Assembly: GCF_000620125.1 (NCBI RefSeq)
Contig: NZ_JHVL01000023.1
Span: 1 to 55,385, forward strand
DNA from: Clostridiisalibacter paucivorans DSM 22131
GTDB taxonomy: Bacteria > Bacillota > Clostridia > Tissierellales > Clostridiisalibacteraceae
DNA: 55,385 nt
Direction: 5' to 3'
Within the stretch, counting starts at the first letter, position 1; every line of letters starts with the position of its first letter. The translations under genes and the position numbers were made by a program. Positions 8,655 to 17,236 of the stretch are shown in pieces. The notes under the pieces were generated by a model, which saw nothing but the letters and a program-made list of their open reading frames with translations, was not told the DNA's origin and did not search any database.

Positions 8655-10676
8655 TCACTCCTTCAATGGTAAATGTACTTTAAATGTAGTACCCTTTAGC
8701 ACCTCACTGAAAACCTGTATATCACCTCCAAATTTTTCAACTTCAGTGTATAATATATAAAGACCTAACCCCGTCCCTTTTCCAACTCCCTTCGTTGTAA
8801 AAAAGGGATTAAATATATTATCCAAATCTTTCTTTTCAATTCCTATACCTGTGTCTCTACACCATATATAGAGATTATCCTTTGTTTTTTCACATTTTAC
8901 ATCTAATTTTCCCCCTTGAGGCATGGCATCTATTGCATTAGTTACTAAATTTATTATTATATGCTTTAGTGATTCTTGATTTATATTTACTATCATATCT
9001 TCACATCGTAATCGAAATTCAATTTTATTTTTCTCCATTATCTTTCGTTCCAATTCTAATACATTTTTTATAAATCTCTTAATATTGATTGATTCTTTTC
9101 TATTTCCTGATATTCTAGAAAAATTCAACAAATTATTTATGATATTACTCGCCCTATTGACCGAAGTTTCTATTTTTTCTATGGCTTTTTTTATATTTGT
9201 GTCATCCATATTAAGTTTCATCTTCAACACATAGATATAATTCCTAATTAATCCTAAGGGATTTCTTATTTCATGGGCCACACCTGCTGCCAATTGTCCT
9301 ATAGCAACCATTTTATTAGTCTGCAATAGTTGTTTCTCACCAATCCTATTTTCAGTTATATCTTTAATCATCAATAGAACCTTTATAATATTTTTCTCAT
9401 TATCTTTTAATGGAAATGTGGCTACATCATATATTCTATCTTCATGTTCAAATTCACTTTTTTGCTCTTTTTTATATCTAAAAGTATCATCTATGATATC
9501 TTTTATATTTTGTTTTTTAAATCTCTCATTTAACTTTACAAATTCAACACCAATTATATCTTCTTTATTTCTATTCACCAATTCACAAAAGACCTTATTT
9601 GTATTAACTATCTTTTTATCTTTATCAACTAGAACCATATAATGGGTTAGTGCATCAAATGTGGTTTGAAGATCCTTTTTACTCATATATAACTCTTCTG
9701 TCCTCTTCTTGACCTCTTTTTTCAATGTCATATTCCAAGAATAGAACAAATATGTTATTACTGCATATATAACAACAATAATAAGAATTATTATTATGAA
9801 CTGGGTCCCAATCCTTTTTTTAGGCTCAGAAAGCTGGTCAGATATACCAAACCACTTTTGCTGTATTTTTTCTGTAATTCTTTTCTTTCTTAGATTAAAG
9901 ATACCCTTATTTAATATCTTTAACAAAATAGGGTTGTCCTTAGGGACTCCAAAAACACATTGCCTCACATACATGGGAGGATCTATTATCAACATTTCAG
10001 AAGATAAATCCATATTGGATATAAAATAACTTATAACAGACTCATCTCCTATAACTGCATCTACCTTTCCCTCTTCTAAAAGTAAAATAGCATTATATAT
10101 ATCTTTAGTAAAATGATAATCTATATCATCTACTTTGGACTGTAAGTACTCAACAGCATATTCGCCTTTGGGAGCAGCAACTCTTCCCCCTTGCAAATCA
10201 TCATATGTATTTATATCATTGTGTGAATCTGATGTTAAGATAACTCCCCTCAAATTATATAAAATAGGCTCTGAAAACAAGTATTTTTTCTGTCTATTTT
10301 GACTTTTAAACATGTCACAGATATCTGTTTCACCCTTGGCCAGACTTGAGAGAGCGTTTTCCCACACCATTGGTTTAATCTCTATTTCTGTACCTAACTC
10401 AATGGAAAGGGCATTTATATAGTCTATTACTATGCCTTTGTATTGTCCATCTTGCTCATCTACGTATCTCAATGGTGGTGCATTCTGATCGGCACAATAA
10501 ATTATATTGCCATGATTTTTAAGCCAATCCTTTTCTTCCTTAGTTAAAGGTTTAGAACTCTTAAAATAATCTACTAAGCTTGTATCATAAACTATCTCAA
10601 TAAATAGGGTAATAAAAAAAGCTATAATTATGAAAATTAAAACAAATATAGTAAGTAGTTTATTATGTTTTTTCAC
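8655..10676 (-). CDS. Sensor histidine kinase with extracellular amino-acid-binding (SBP_bac_3) domain
   Basis: The 673-residue protein starts with a membrane segment (residues 10-30) and an extracellular domain of about 45-285 resembling family-3 solute-binding proteins for polar amino acids (ADQNAPPLRYVDEQDGQYKGIVIDY; GGRVAAPKGEYAVEYL). A second membrane segment (about 292-313) leads to a PAS domain (about 335-440), a HisKA domain with H468 in GVAHEIRNPLG, and an ATPase domain with NLVTNAIDAMP and GTGLGLYI. It should sense an extracellular amino acid; ornithine or a relative is an inference from the downstream ort operon. The GTG start is preceded by GGAGG six bases upstream. Confidence 0.92.
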   Translation of the reverse strand: MKKHNKLLTIFVLIFIIIAFFITLFIEIVYDTSLVDYFKSSKPLTKEEKDWLKNHGNIIYCADQNAPPLRYVDEQDGQYKGIVIDYINALSIELGTEIEIKPMVWENALSSLAKGETDICDMFKSQNRQKKYLFSEPILYNLRGVILTSDSHNDINTYDDLQGGRVAAPKGEYAVEYLQSKVDDIDYHFTKDIYNAILLLEEGKVDAVIGDESVISYFISNMDLSSEMLIIDPPMYVRQCVFGVPKDNPILLKILNKGIFNLRKKRITEKIQQKWFGISDQLSEPKKRIGTQFIIIILIIVVIYAVITYLFYSWNMTLKKEVKKRTEELYMSKKDLQTTFDALTHYMVLVDKDKKIVNTNKVFCELVNRNKEDIIGVEFVKLNERFKKQNIKDIIDDTFRYKKEQKSEFEHEDRIYDVATFPLKDNEKNIIKVLLMIKDITENRIGEKQLLQTNKMVAIGQLAAGVAHEIRNPLGLIRNYIYVLKMKLNMDDTNIKKAIEKIETSVNRASNIINNLLNFSRISGNRKESINIKRFIKNVLELERKIMEKNKIEFRLRCEDMIVNINQESLKHIIINLVTNAIDAMPQGGKLDVKCEKTKDNLYIWCRDTGIGIEKKDLDNIFNPFFTTKGVGKGTGLGLYILYTEVEKFGGDIQVFSEVLKGTTFKVHLPLKE

Positions 10677-10723
10677 TCTTTACCTCCAAAACAATTAATA
10701 TACGATAAATTAGTACAAACTAA

Positions 10724-10766
10724 GACTCAATTTAGATGAATTTGAAAAATCCATCTAAATTGAGTC
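10724..10766 (-). terminator. Intrinsic terminator after cysE-cysS-mrnC
   Basis: The arms GACTCAATTTAGATG and CATCTAAATTGAGTC pair perfectly (15 bp) around a 13-base loop. On the minus strand the stem is followed by TTAGTTTG, a weak U-run. It lies between mrnC and the kinase gene and separates the two transcripts. Confidence 0.75.
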
Positions 10767-10848
10767 CCTTACCTACAACACTTCATTGCATGAACGTTCT
10801 ATTTTATTAATATTTTACCTTTAATACAGAGGTTAGTTATCTACATTT

Positions 10849-11274
10849 CTACCTTGATATTATCCTTTCAAACAATTCATATATGCGTTCTTTATTATCT
10901 ATCAGATACAAATACCCTATTAATGCCTCAAACCCTGTGGCATATCTATAATCAGATATATTTGCATTTTTAGGAACAGTGTTGGACTTGGCATTTCTTC
11001 CCCTCTTTACTATACTCCATTCTTCTTCTGTCAAATAGTCTTCTAAACTGTGAATTATATCCGCTTGAGCCTTAGCCTTTACAAACTTTATAGCCTCCAC
11101 ATGTAATTCCTTTACTGACACATTCATATTTTCTATTAGATACGTTCTAATTAATACTTCGTATACAGCATCTCCAATATATGCCAATTGTAAAGGAGAA
11201 AGCATCTTAGCTTCTCTACTCTCCCAAGTTCGTTTAATATTCTTTTCACTACACATATTTAAATCCTCTTCCAT
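10849..11274 (-). CDS. mrnC: Mini-ribonuclease III (MrnC)
   Basis: MrnC is an RNase III-type catalytic domain without a double-stranded-RNA-binding domain and matures 23S rRNA in B. subtilis. The 141 residues show the RNase III signature LQLAYIGDAVYEVLIRTYL, with the catalytic Asp/Glu, and the second acidic motif YATGFEALIGYLYL. It overlaps the end of cysS by 16 bases from the ATG at 11274. An internal ATG at 11256 has a better-spaced AGAGG site (8 bases) and is an alternative start. The cysE-cysS-mrnC order is as in B. subtilis. Confidence 0.94.
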   Translation of the reverse strand: MEEDLNMCSEKNIKRTWESREAKMLSPLQLAYIGDAVYEVLIRTYLIENMNVSVKELHVEAIKFVKAKAQADIIHSLEDYLTEEEWSIVKRGRNAKSNTVPKNANISDYRYATGFEALIGYLYLIDNKERIYELFERIISR

Positions 11275-12650
11275 TTTACTCCTTGAGGAGTATCTTCCAA
11301 GACTATTCCCTTTTCCTTTAGATGATCTCTTATCTCATCTGCCAATTTATAATCCTTTTCTTTTCTTGCTGTATTCCTTTTTTCTATCAACTCTAATATC
11401 TCTTCATCCAATATCTCGTCTTTTTTTACCAATAATCCCAATACTCCAGTAAGCTCTATCAATAAATCATATATATTTTTTACTACTGCTTTATCAGTCT
11501 TATCATCCAGAGTAGAATTTGCATATTTTACTAACTCAAATATGGCTGCCAATGCATCAGCTGTATTCAAATCATCTTCCATGCTGTTTATAAATTTATC
11601 TTTAAATTTCTGTAATTCTTCTTTATAATCACCAGGTACCTCTCCATTTTCACTACATATATCTAAAAGATATTCCAGATTATTTTTTCCATTGTATAAT
11701 CTATCCAATCCATTTTTATATTGCTCTAAAATATCCTTGCTAAAGTTTATTGGGCTCCTATAGTGGGATGATAATATGAAATACCTCAACACCTCTAAAT
11801 CAAATTCTTTGCCAATATCCCTTACAGTGAAAAAATTCATTTTAGATTTAGACATCTTTTGATTTTCAACGTTTATCATTGCATTGTGCATCCAGTAGTT
11901 GGCAAATGGTTTCCCAGTTAAACTTTCACTCTGAGCTATTTCATTTTCATGATGCGGAAACTCTAAATCATGACCACCAGCATGAATATCTATAGTATCT
12001 CCTAAATATTTTCTAGCCATAACAGAGCATTCTATATGCCAACCAGGTCTGCCCTTTCCCCATGGACTATCCCATGAAGGCTCTCCAGGCTTTTCTTTTT
12101 TCCACAATACAAAATCCATAGGATTTTTCTTATCACTGTTTACTTCTATTCTGGCTCCAGACATTAATTCTTCTATATTCTTTTTAGACAATTTACCATA
12201 ATTCTCAATCTTATTTATATCAAAATATACATTTCCATCTACAGCATAGGCATATCCTTTATCTATCAATGTTTTTACAAAATTAACTATATCATCTATA
12301 TGCTCTGTAGCTTTGGGATGCTTTGTATCAGGTTCATCAATTAATAATCCCTTTGAATCTATTAAATATTCATTAATAAACTTTTCTGCCACTTCTTTCG
12401 ATGTAATGCTTTTTTCATTTGCTTTATTTATTATTTTATCATCTACATCAGTAAAATTAACTACATACTCCACTCCATGCCCCCTATACTTTAGATACCT
12501 TCTAAGGACATCAAATACAACCATAGGTCTAGCATTGCCCACATGTATATAGTTATACACTGTAGGACCACAAACATATATAGTAACTCTTTTGGGGTCA
12601 ATGGGATTAAATTCCTCTTTCTTTCTTGTCAATGTATTATACACTCTCAT
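11259..12650 (-). CDS. cysS: Cysteinyl-tRNA synthetase
   Basis: This class I aminoacyl-tRNA synthetase has 463 residues, the usual length. It has the HIGH-type motif HVGNARP (about residues 37-43), preceded by the zinc-ligand Cys in [10 protein letters not shown]. Further zinc ligands appear in WHIECSVMA and the [13 protein letters not shown] block, and the KMSKS loop is intact ([11 protein letters not shown]). It charges tRNA-Cys. The start overlaps the end of cysE by 14 bases with AGGAG within cysE. The operon is controlled by the Cys T-box upstream. Confidence 0.97.
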   Translation of the reverse strand: MRVYNTLTRKKEEFNPIDPKRVTIYVCGPTVYNYIHVGNARPMVVFDVLRRYLKYRGHGVEYVVNFTDVDDKIINKANEKSITSKEVAEKFINEYLIDSKGLLIDEPDTKHPKATEHIDDIVNFVKTLIDKGYAYAVDGNVYFDINKIENYGKLSKKNIEELMSGARIEVNSDKKNPMDFVLWKKEKPGEPSWDSPWGKGRPGWHIECSVMARKYLGDTIDIHAGGHDLEFPHHENEIAQSESLTGKPFANYWMHNAMINVENQKMSKSKMNFFTVRDIGKEFDLEVLRYFILSSHYRSPINFSKDILEQYKNGLDRLYNGKNNLEYLLDICSENGEVPGDYKEELQKFKDKFINSMEDDLNTADALAAIFELVKYANSTLDDKTDKAVVKNIYDLLIELTGVLGLLVKKDEILDEEILELIEKRNTARKEKDYKLADEIRDHLKEKGIVLEDTPQGVKWKRI

Positions 12651-13308
12651 TCTTTAAATCTCTCCTTCCATCATAAATAGTTTTTTCCATACTTATTATT
12701 CTTTTTTGCAAACATTTAAGCTCTTGGGCTATGGGATCAGGTAAAGATACTTGATCCAAATCTACTTCTTTATGCATTGAAATTACTTTCTTATCTCCCC
12801 TTACTACTATTCTTCCAGGAATGCCTACAACTGTACAATCTGGCGGTACCTCCTTCAATACAACAGCACCTGCCCCTATCTTGGAATTATCTCCTACCTT
12901 GAATGGTCCTAATACTTTAGCACCTGAACTTATAACTACATTGTTCCCTATAGTAGGATGTCTTTTTCCCTTTTCCTTTCCTGTACCTCCCAATGTTGCT
13001 CCTTGGTATATTGTTACATTATCTCCTATCTCTGTTGTTTCTCCAATAACTATTCCCATTCCATGATCTATAAATAGACCCTTCCCTATTTTAGCTCCAG
13101 GATGTATTTCAATCCCTGTGAAAAATCTAGATATTTGAGATACAACTCTAGCTATAAAAAATAGTTTTCTATTATAAAACCAGTGGGCTATTCTATGCAT
13201 TATGATAGCATGTAGACCTGGATAACATACCAGCACTTCTAGCAATCCTCTGGCAGCAGGATCTCTTTCAAAGATAGCTTCTATATCTTCTTTCATCTCT
13301 TTAAACAC
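12637..13308 (-). CDS. cysE: Serine O-acetyltransferase
   Basis: CysE acetylates serine with acetyl-CoA to O-acetylserine, the cysteine precursor. The 223-residue protein has an N-terminal helical region and a left-handed beta-helix of hexapeptide repeats ([22 protein letters not shown], then [16 protein letters not shown] and [14 protein letters not shown]). Catalytic His lies in IDHGMG and the substrate-binding segment is GIPGRIV. The first codon is probably GTG at 13308, with a weak AAAGGG site; an ATG four codons later is possible. It is the first gene behind the Cys T-box, which fits its role. Confidence 0.95.
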   Translation of the reverse strand: MFKEMKEDIEAIFERDPAARGLLEVLVCYPGLHAIIMHRIAHWFYNRKLFFIARVVSQISRFFTGIEIHPGAKIGKGLFIDHGMGIVIGETTEIGDNVTIYQGATLGGTGKEKGKRHPTIGNNVVISSGAKVLGPFKVGDNSKIGAGAVVLKEVPPDCTVVGIPGRIVVRGDKKVISMHKEVDLDQVSLPDPIAQELKCLQKRIISMEKTIYDGRRDLKNESV

Positions 13309-13336
13309 AATACTTTCAACCCTTTCTTATATAAAA

Positions 13337-13574
13337 TAAAAAAACCGTCTCTTTGTAATACAAAGAGACGGTTTTATCCCGCGGTTCCACTCTAATTAGG
13401 TACAAATTTATACCCCACTCATTTTATATAACGATGGTCACCCCACCGGAATACCCTACTATAATTCAAGTACCAGTTCAAAGGTGCACTTCAGTAAGAC
13501 ATTGACCCGAAATCTCTCTCAGCTGATAAAGATTCCTCTCTGTAAAGTTTATCCAACCTACTCTACCTTATCAT
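13337..13574 (-). promoter_or_regulatory. T-box leader, cysteine-specific, controlling cysE-cysS-mrnC
   Basis: The minus strand has the conserved T-box motif AGAGTGGAACCGCGGG (13378-13393) followed by a strong terminator, ACCGTCTCTTTG paired with CAAAGAGACGGT and a T-run (13337-13375). The specifier loop region GAAGTGCACC contains TGC, a Cys codon (13486-13488). The T-box TGGA would pair with the ACCU-type end expected of tRNA-Cys, whose discriminator is normally U. Uncharged tRNA-Cys should permit readthrough. Confidence 0.93.
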
Positions 13575-13580
13575 AACCTT

Positions 13581-13609
13581 TATATATGCTTTTTTAAATT
13601 GTAACACAA
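13581..13609 (-). promoter_or_regulatory. Promoter of the Cys T-box operon
   Basis: The minus strand has TTGTGT (13604-13609) and TATATA (13581-13586) separated by 17 bases, a reasonable vegetative promoter placing the start near 13574, just before the T-box stem I. Confidence 0.55.
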
Positions 13610-13631
13610 TATAATAATTAAATCAATTTTT

Positions 13632-15113
13632 TTACAGTAAATTTTCTTCTACATACTTTATTCTATTAAGTATCTTATCTTTACCTAATACTAGTATTAT
13701 ATTAACCATCTCTGGTCCATGTACCTGTCCAGTCAACATTACTCTTATAGGCATATAAAGATTTTTTCCCTTTATTCCTGTTTTCTTTTGGATTTTTTTA
13801 AATATGGTTTTAGCGAATTCATGATCAATAGACTCAATACTATCTAATTCTTCCTTGAAGGCATCGAACAATGACTGTACTCCTTCATTTTTTAATATAT
13901 CCTCTGCCTTTTGATCTTCAGGGTGTATTTCATCTTCAAAATATATCTTTACTTTTTCTGGTATCTCTGATAAATAAGATAGGCTTTCTTGTACTGTAGA
14001 CACCATAGTTTTTATCCAATCGTACTGTTCCTTTACATGGGATTCATCTATATATCCTGATTCTAAAAGATATGGTATACATAATCTAGTTATCCTATCT
14101 AAATCACTTTTTCTTATATATTGTCCATTTATCCAGTTTAGCTTATCTTTATCAAATACTCCACCAGTCTTAGAAACTCTTTCAAATGAAAACTCATCTA
14201 TCAATTCATCCATACTAAATATTTCCTTATTAGATTCAGGACTCCATCCAACAAGGGCCAAATAGTTCACTAATGCCTCAGGTAGGTATCCCCTCTTTCT
14301 GAAATCTTCTACCGACACATCGCCCTGTCTTTTACTTAATTTTTTCTTATCTTTGTTTAATACAGTGGGAAGATGTACATACTGTGGTGCATCCCAACCA
14401 AATGCTTCATACAGATATACATGTTTAGGTGTAGAAGGAAGCCATTCCTCTCCTCTAACTATATGGGTTATATTCATCAAATGATCATCAACAACCACAG
14501 CAAAGTGATATGTGGGAAATCCATCAGATTTCAATAATACCTGATCATCCATATCACTGGTATTTATAGTAACCTTACCCCTTACTAAATCTTGAAATTC
14601 TATATCTCTGCTATGGGGTAATTTTAATCGTACTGTATACTCTTCACCGTTAGCTATCCTTTTCTTAGCTTCATCTATATCTATACTTCTACAGTATCCA
14701 TCATATCTTGGTATCTTACCTTGTGCCTTTTGGTATTCCCTAACTTCATCTAATCTTTCCTTGGTACAAAAACAATAATATGCATGACCACTTTCAATAA
14801 GTTCATCTATATATTTCTTATATATCTGTAACCTCTCTGACTGTATATATGGTCCATATTCTCCTATTTGTGTTATTTTACTGTCTTTCGTAACTACGCC
14901 TTCATCATGTTGTATCCCTGACCATTCCAATGCATTTATTAGATTCTCAATAGCCCCTTCAACATATCTAGTTCTATCTGTATCTTCAATTCTCAACACA
15001 AATTTACCATTATTTTTTTTAGCGAATAAATAATTATATAAAGCAGTTCTCAATCCTCCGATATGTAAATACCCTGTAGGACTAGGGGCAAACCTCACTC
15101 TTATATCAGACAT
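13632..15113 (-). CDS. gltX: Glutamyl-tRNA synthetase
   Basis: This class I synthetase of about 493 residues attaches glutamate to tRNA-Glu (and probably tRNA-Gln in the indirect pathway). It has [23 protein letters not shown] with the HIGH motif at the N-terminus and KKLSKRQGD as the KMSKS-type loop. A Cys/His zinc-type segment (YCFCTKERL...YCRS) is present in the acceptor-binding region. The chosen ATG at 15113 has GGAGG eight bases upstream; a TTG 15 bases earlier lies on the ribosome site itself. No T-box or other leader was seen. Confidence 0.96.
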   Translation of the reverse strand: MSDIRVRFAPSPTGYLHIGGLRTALYNYLFAKKNNGKFVLRIEDTDRTRYVEGAIENLINALEWSGIQHDEGVVTKDSKITQIGEYGPYIQSERLQIYKKYIDELIESGHAYYCFCTKERLDEVREYQKAQGKIPRYDGYCRSIDIDEAKKRIANGEEYTVRLKLPHSRDIEFQDLVRGKVTINTSDMDDQVLLKSDGFPTYHFAVVVDDHLMNITHIVRGEEWLPSTPKHVYLYEAFGWDAPQYVHLPTVLNKDKKKLSKRQGDVSVEDFRKRGYLPEALVNYLALVGWSPESNKEIFSMDELIDEFSFERVSKTGGVFDKDKLNWINGQYIRKSDLDRITRLCIPYLLESGYIDESHVKEQYDWIKTMVSTVQESLSYLSEIPEKVKIYFEDEIHPEDQKAEDILKNEGVQSLFDAFKEELDSIESIDHEFAKTIFKKIQKKTGIKGKNLYMPIRVMLTGQVHGPEMVNIILVLGKDKILNRIKYVEENLL

Positions 15114-15148
15114 TCGTATTCCCTCCAATTTTCTCTTTTCAAAGATAT

Positions 15149-15177
15149 ATTATATAATAGATTCTCATCCCTATCAA
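15149..15177 (-). promoter_or_regulatory. Promoter of gltX
   Basis: On the minus strand TTGATA (15172-15177) and TATAAT (15149-15154) are 17 bases apart, one mismatch from the sigma-A consensus. Transcription should begin about 30 bases before the gltX ATG. Confidence 0.75.
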
Positions 15178-15240
15178 GAAATGAACTGATTTCTATTATA
15201 AATATTTTATCACTTGTGGAATATATTTATCCAATACTAT

Positions 15241-15267
15241 CACAAATAATTATGCTCTTCATATAAT
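15241..15267 (+). promoter_or_regulatory. Probable mother-cell sporulation promoter (sigma-K/E type)
   Basis: CACA at 15241-15244 and CATATAAT at 15260-15267, 15 bases apart, fit the -35 AC and -10 CATANNNT pattern of sigma-K (and the related sigma-E -10). The site precedes the small spore-type gene at 15323. The match is short, so it depends on context. Confidence 0.5.
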
Positions 15268-15322
15268 GTAGTATCCCATTAACAAATATTACTTAAAAAT
15301 TTTCATTAAGGAGGTGAATCTC

Positions 15323-15439
15323 ATGGCTGATGGTAAAGGTGGAATCCTTGGCTGCTATGGAGATGATTCCAGTTTATTATTTTTCTTCTTGTTATTAGTA
15401 ATCCTTTTTGGATGTGGCTTTGGTGGCTATAGATGCTAA
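15323..15439 (+). CDS. Small Gly/Cys-rich membrane protein, YjcZ-like spore protein
   Basis: A 38-residue protein beginning MADGKGGILGCYGDD, followed by a run of about 15 hydrophobic residues (LLFFFLLLVILFG) and ending CGFGGYRC. It has AAGGAGG seven to eight bases before its ATG, a sporulation-type promoter upstream and a strong terminator downstream, so it is a real gene although very short. Gly-rich N-terminus plus a single membrane segment resembles the YjcZ-type tiny sporulation proteins. The three Cys residues are unusual for that group. Function is not known; spore coat or membrane association is inferred. Confidence 0.75.
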   Translation: MADGKGGILGCYGDDSSLLFFFLLLVILFGCGFGGYRC

Positions 15440-15449
15440 CAGTAAAAAA

Positions 15450-15478
15450 GGATATATACGAGTTACTCGTATATATCC
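15450..15478. terminator. Bidirectional terminator between the spore gene and gntR
   Basis: GGATATATACGAG and CTCGTATATATCC form a perfect 13-bp stem with a 3-base loop. The minus strand continues TTTTTTACTG, a good U-run for gntR; the plus strand continues CTAATTC, weaker. The gntR stop codon TAA (15463-15465) is exactly the loop. Confidence 0.85.
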
Positions 15479-16140
15479 CTAATTCTATTTAAACTATTAT
15501 TTCTTAAGGTAGTTATATGCTTCTTCAATGCAGATTTTCCCTTTTGCACATCCTTCTCCACAAAAGATTCTACTATAATTCTGTGTTCCTCCAGTGCAGT
15601 CTCCAACCTCCCAGGAGTTCTAATAGATTTTTCCCTTATGACCTTTATATACTGCTGAAAGTCTCTAAGCATATTATCTAGATATCTACTCTTGGTAGCC
15701 TTATATATAACTTCATGAAACTGAGTATTTAAGTCCAATATCTTATCCACATCATCCTTAGCAGTGTAAAACTCCATTAAATCATAAATTTCCTTTAATT
15801 GGACCAACTCTTCATCATTCATTCTCTCCATAGCCCATTCAACTGCCAAATCTTCTATAGCTAATCTAATATTTAATATATCATTTATATCTTGAGTAGT
15901 AATCCCCTTTACAATCACACCTTTATTAGGTATACTTTCCACAAGACCTTCTAGTTCCAACTGTTTTAAACCCTCTCTAACTGGCGTCCTGCTAACTCCC
16001 AACTTGCTGGCTAATTTGCTTTCCACAAGTTTTTGACCTTCCACATATTTGCCTTCTAATATTTCATCTCGTAATATATTGAATATCCTAGAAGTTAAGG
16101 AACTCATACCATCTTTATCTATATAAATATCTTTAGTCAT
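15463..16140 (-). CDS. GntR-family transcriptional regulator (FadR/FCD subfamily)
   Basis: The 225-residue protein has an N-terminal winged helix (ILEGKYVEGQKLVESKLASKLGVSRTPVREGLKQLELEGLV, residues about 24-65) and a C-terminal helical FCD domain. The FCD metal/ligand residues are seen as D in LDLNTQFHE with its His, a His in LEEHRII and a His in LKKHITTL. FCD regulators usually sense organic acids. It lies downstream of the citrate synthase-aconitase-isocitrate dehydrogenase genes with its own promoter, and a TTGTATACAA palindrome overlaps the operon promoter, so it probably represses that operon in response to a pathway acid. Confidence 0.9.
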   Translation of the reverse strand: MTKDIYIDKDGMSSLTSRIFNILRDEILEGKYVEGQKLVESKLASKLGVSRTPVREGLKQLELEGLVESIPNKGVIVKGITTQDINDILNIRLAIEDLAVEWAMERMNDEELVQLKEIYDLMEFYTAKDDVDKILDLNTQFHEVIYKATKSRYLDNMLRDFQQYIKVIREKSIRTPGRLETALEEHRIIVESFVEKDVQKGKSALKKHITTLRNNSLNRIRDIYE

Positions 16141-16176
16141 CGAATTTCCTCCATACTATAATATCTCTGTAATGCC

Positions 16177-16205
16177 ATTCTACCCTATAATATTTTTTTA
16201 GTCAA
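16177..16205 (-). promoter_or_regulatory. Promoter of gntR
   Basis: TTGACT (16200-16205) and TAGAAT (16177-16182) on the minus strand are 17 bases apart. It lies in the 100-base gap between isocitrate dehydrogenase and gntR, so gntR can be transcribed on its own as well as by readthrough. Confidence 0.6.
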
Positions 16206-16240
16206 TGAGTATAGTCCCTTAAAGATAGCAAAATCATCTA

Positions 16241-17236
16241 TTAAGGCTTCTTACATATTGCATTGGTAATTTCCTCAGTAGTTGCATTTCCTCCTAAATC
16301 TTTAGTCTTCCATTTCCCTTCTTCCAGTACAGTCCATACAGCCTTTCTAATCCTATTTGCAGCTTGTTTTTCATCAATATAGTCCAACATCATAGCAGAA
16401 GACATTATACATGCTATTGGATTGGCCAACGACTTACCAGCAATATCAGGGGCACTTCCATGTACCGCTTCAAATATACCTATATCCGATCCTATATTTG
16501 CCCCTGGCACTAATCCCAATCCCCCTACTAGACCAGAAGCTAAATCAGACAATATATCACCATATAAATTAGGCATAACTAATATATCATATTTTTCGGG
16601 ATACATAACCAATTGCATACACATATTGTCTACTATCTTCTCTTCATATTCTATATCCGGATATTTTTTAGCTACAGATTTAGCACAATCTAAGAATAGA
16701 CCATCGGTAATCTTCATTATATTAGCTTTATGCACCGCTGTCACCTTTTTTCTATTCTGTTCCTTTGCATATTTAAATGCCTCTTCCACAATCCTTATAG
16801 AACCCTTTTTCGTTATGACCTTTATGGCCTCTGTTACATCTTCATTTATCTTATGCTCTATACCTGCATATAACCCTTCAGTATTTTCCCTAAAGACTAC
16901 TAAATCTACATTATCAAACCGCCCTTTGGTTCCAGGCATAGATTTTAATGGCCTTATATTAGCATAGGTATCAAACTTTTGTCTCAATGTTACATTTATA
17001 CTTTTGAATCCCTTTCCTATGGGAGTAGTTATGGGGCCCTTTAATACTACTCTATTTTTAGATATACTCTCCAACAGAGTCTTAGGTATAAAACTACCTG
17101 TTTTTTTATATGTGTCAGCTCCAGCATTTACTATATCCCACTCTATCTTTACACCAGTGGCATCCACCACCTCTTTGGCAGCGAAGGCAACCTCTGGTCC
17201 TATTCCATCTCCAGGTATTAATGTAACTCTAGTCAT
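16241..17236 (-). CDS. NAD-type isocitrate dehydrogenase (isocitrate/isopropylmalate dehydrogenase family)
   Basis: The protein (331 residues) is a beta-decarboxylating dehydrogenase. It shows LIPGDGIGPEV, the substrate motif KSINVTLRQKFDTYANIRP (the SxNxxLR form typical of isocitrate dehydrogenase rather than isopropylmalate dehydrogenase), ENTEGLYAGIEH, VHKANIMK with the catalytic Lys, the metal-binding YGDILSDLASGLVGGLGL, and FEAVHGSAPDIAGK near the nucleotide site. It should oxidise isocitrate to 2-oxoglutarate; homoisocitrate cannot be excluded. The ATG at 17236 overlaps the aconitase stop by eight bases, with GGAGG inside aconitase. Confidence 0.9.
   Translation of the reverse strand: MTRVTLIPGDGIGPEVAFAAKEVVDATGVKIEWDIVNAGADTYKKTGSFIPKTLLESISKNRVVLKGPITTPIGKGFKSINVTLRQKFDTYANIRPLKSMPGTKGRFDNVDLVVFRENTEGLYAGIEHKINEDVTEAIKVITKKGSIRIVEEAFKYAKEQNRKKVTAVHKANIMKITDGLFLDCAKSVAKKYPDIEYEEKIVDNMCMQLVMYPEKYDILVMPNLYGDILSDLASGLVGGLGLVPGANIGSDIGIFEAVHGSAPDIAGKSLANPIACIMSSAMMLDYIDEKQAANRIRKAVWTVLEEGKWKTKDLGGNATTEEITNAICKKP

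Noticed and set aside
15114-15240. T-box for gltX
   Set aside because: The leader between its promoter and ATG is about 30 bases, with no T-box motif or terminator.
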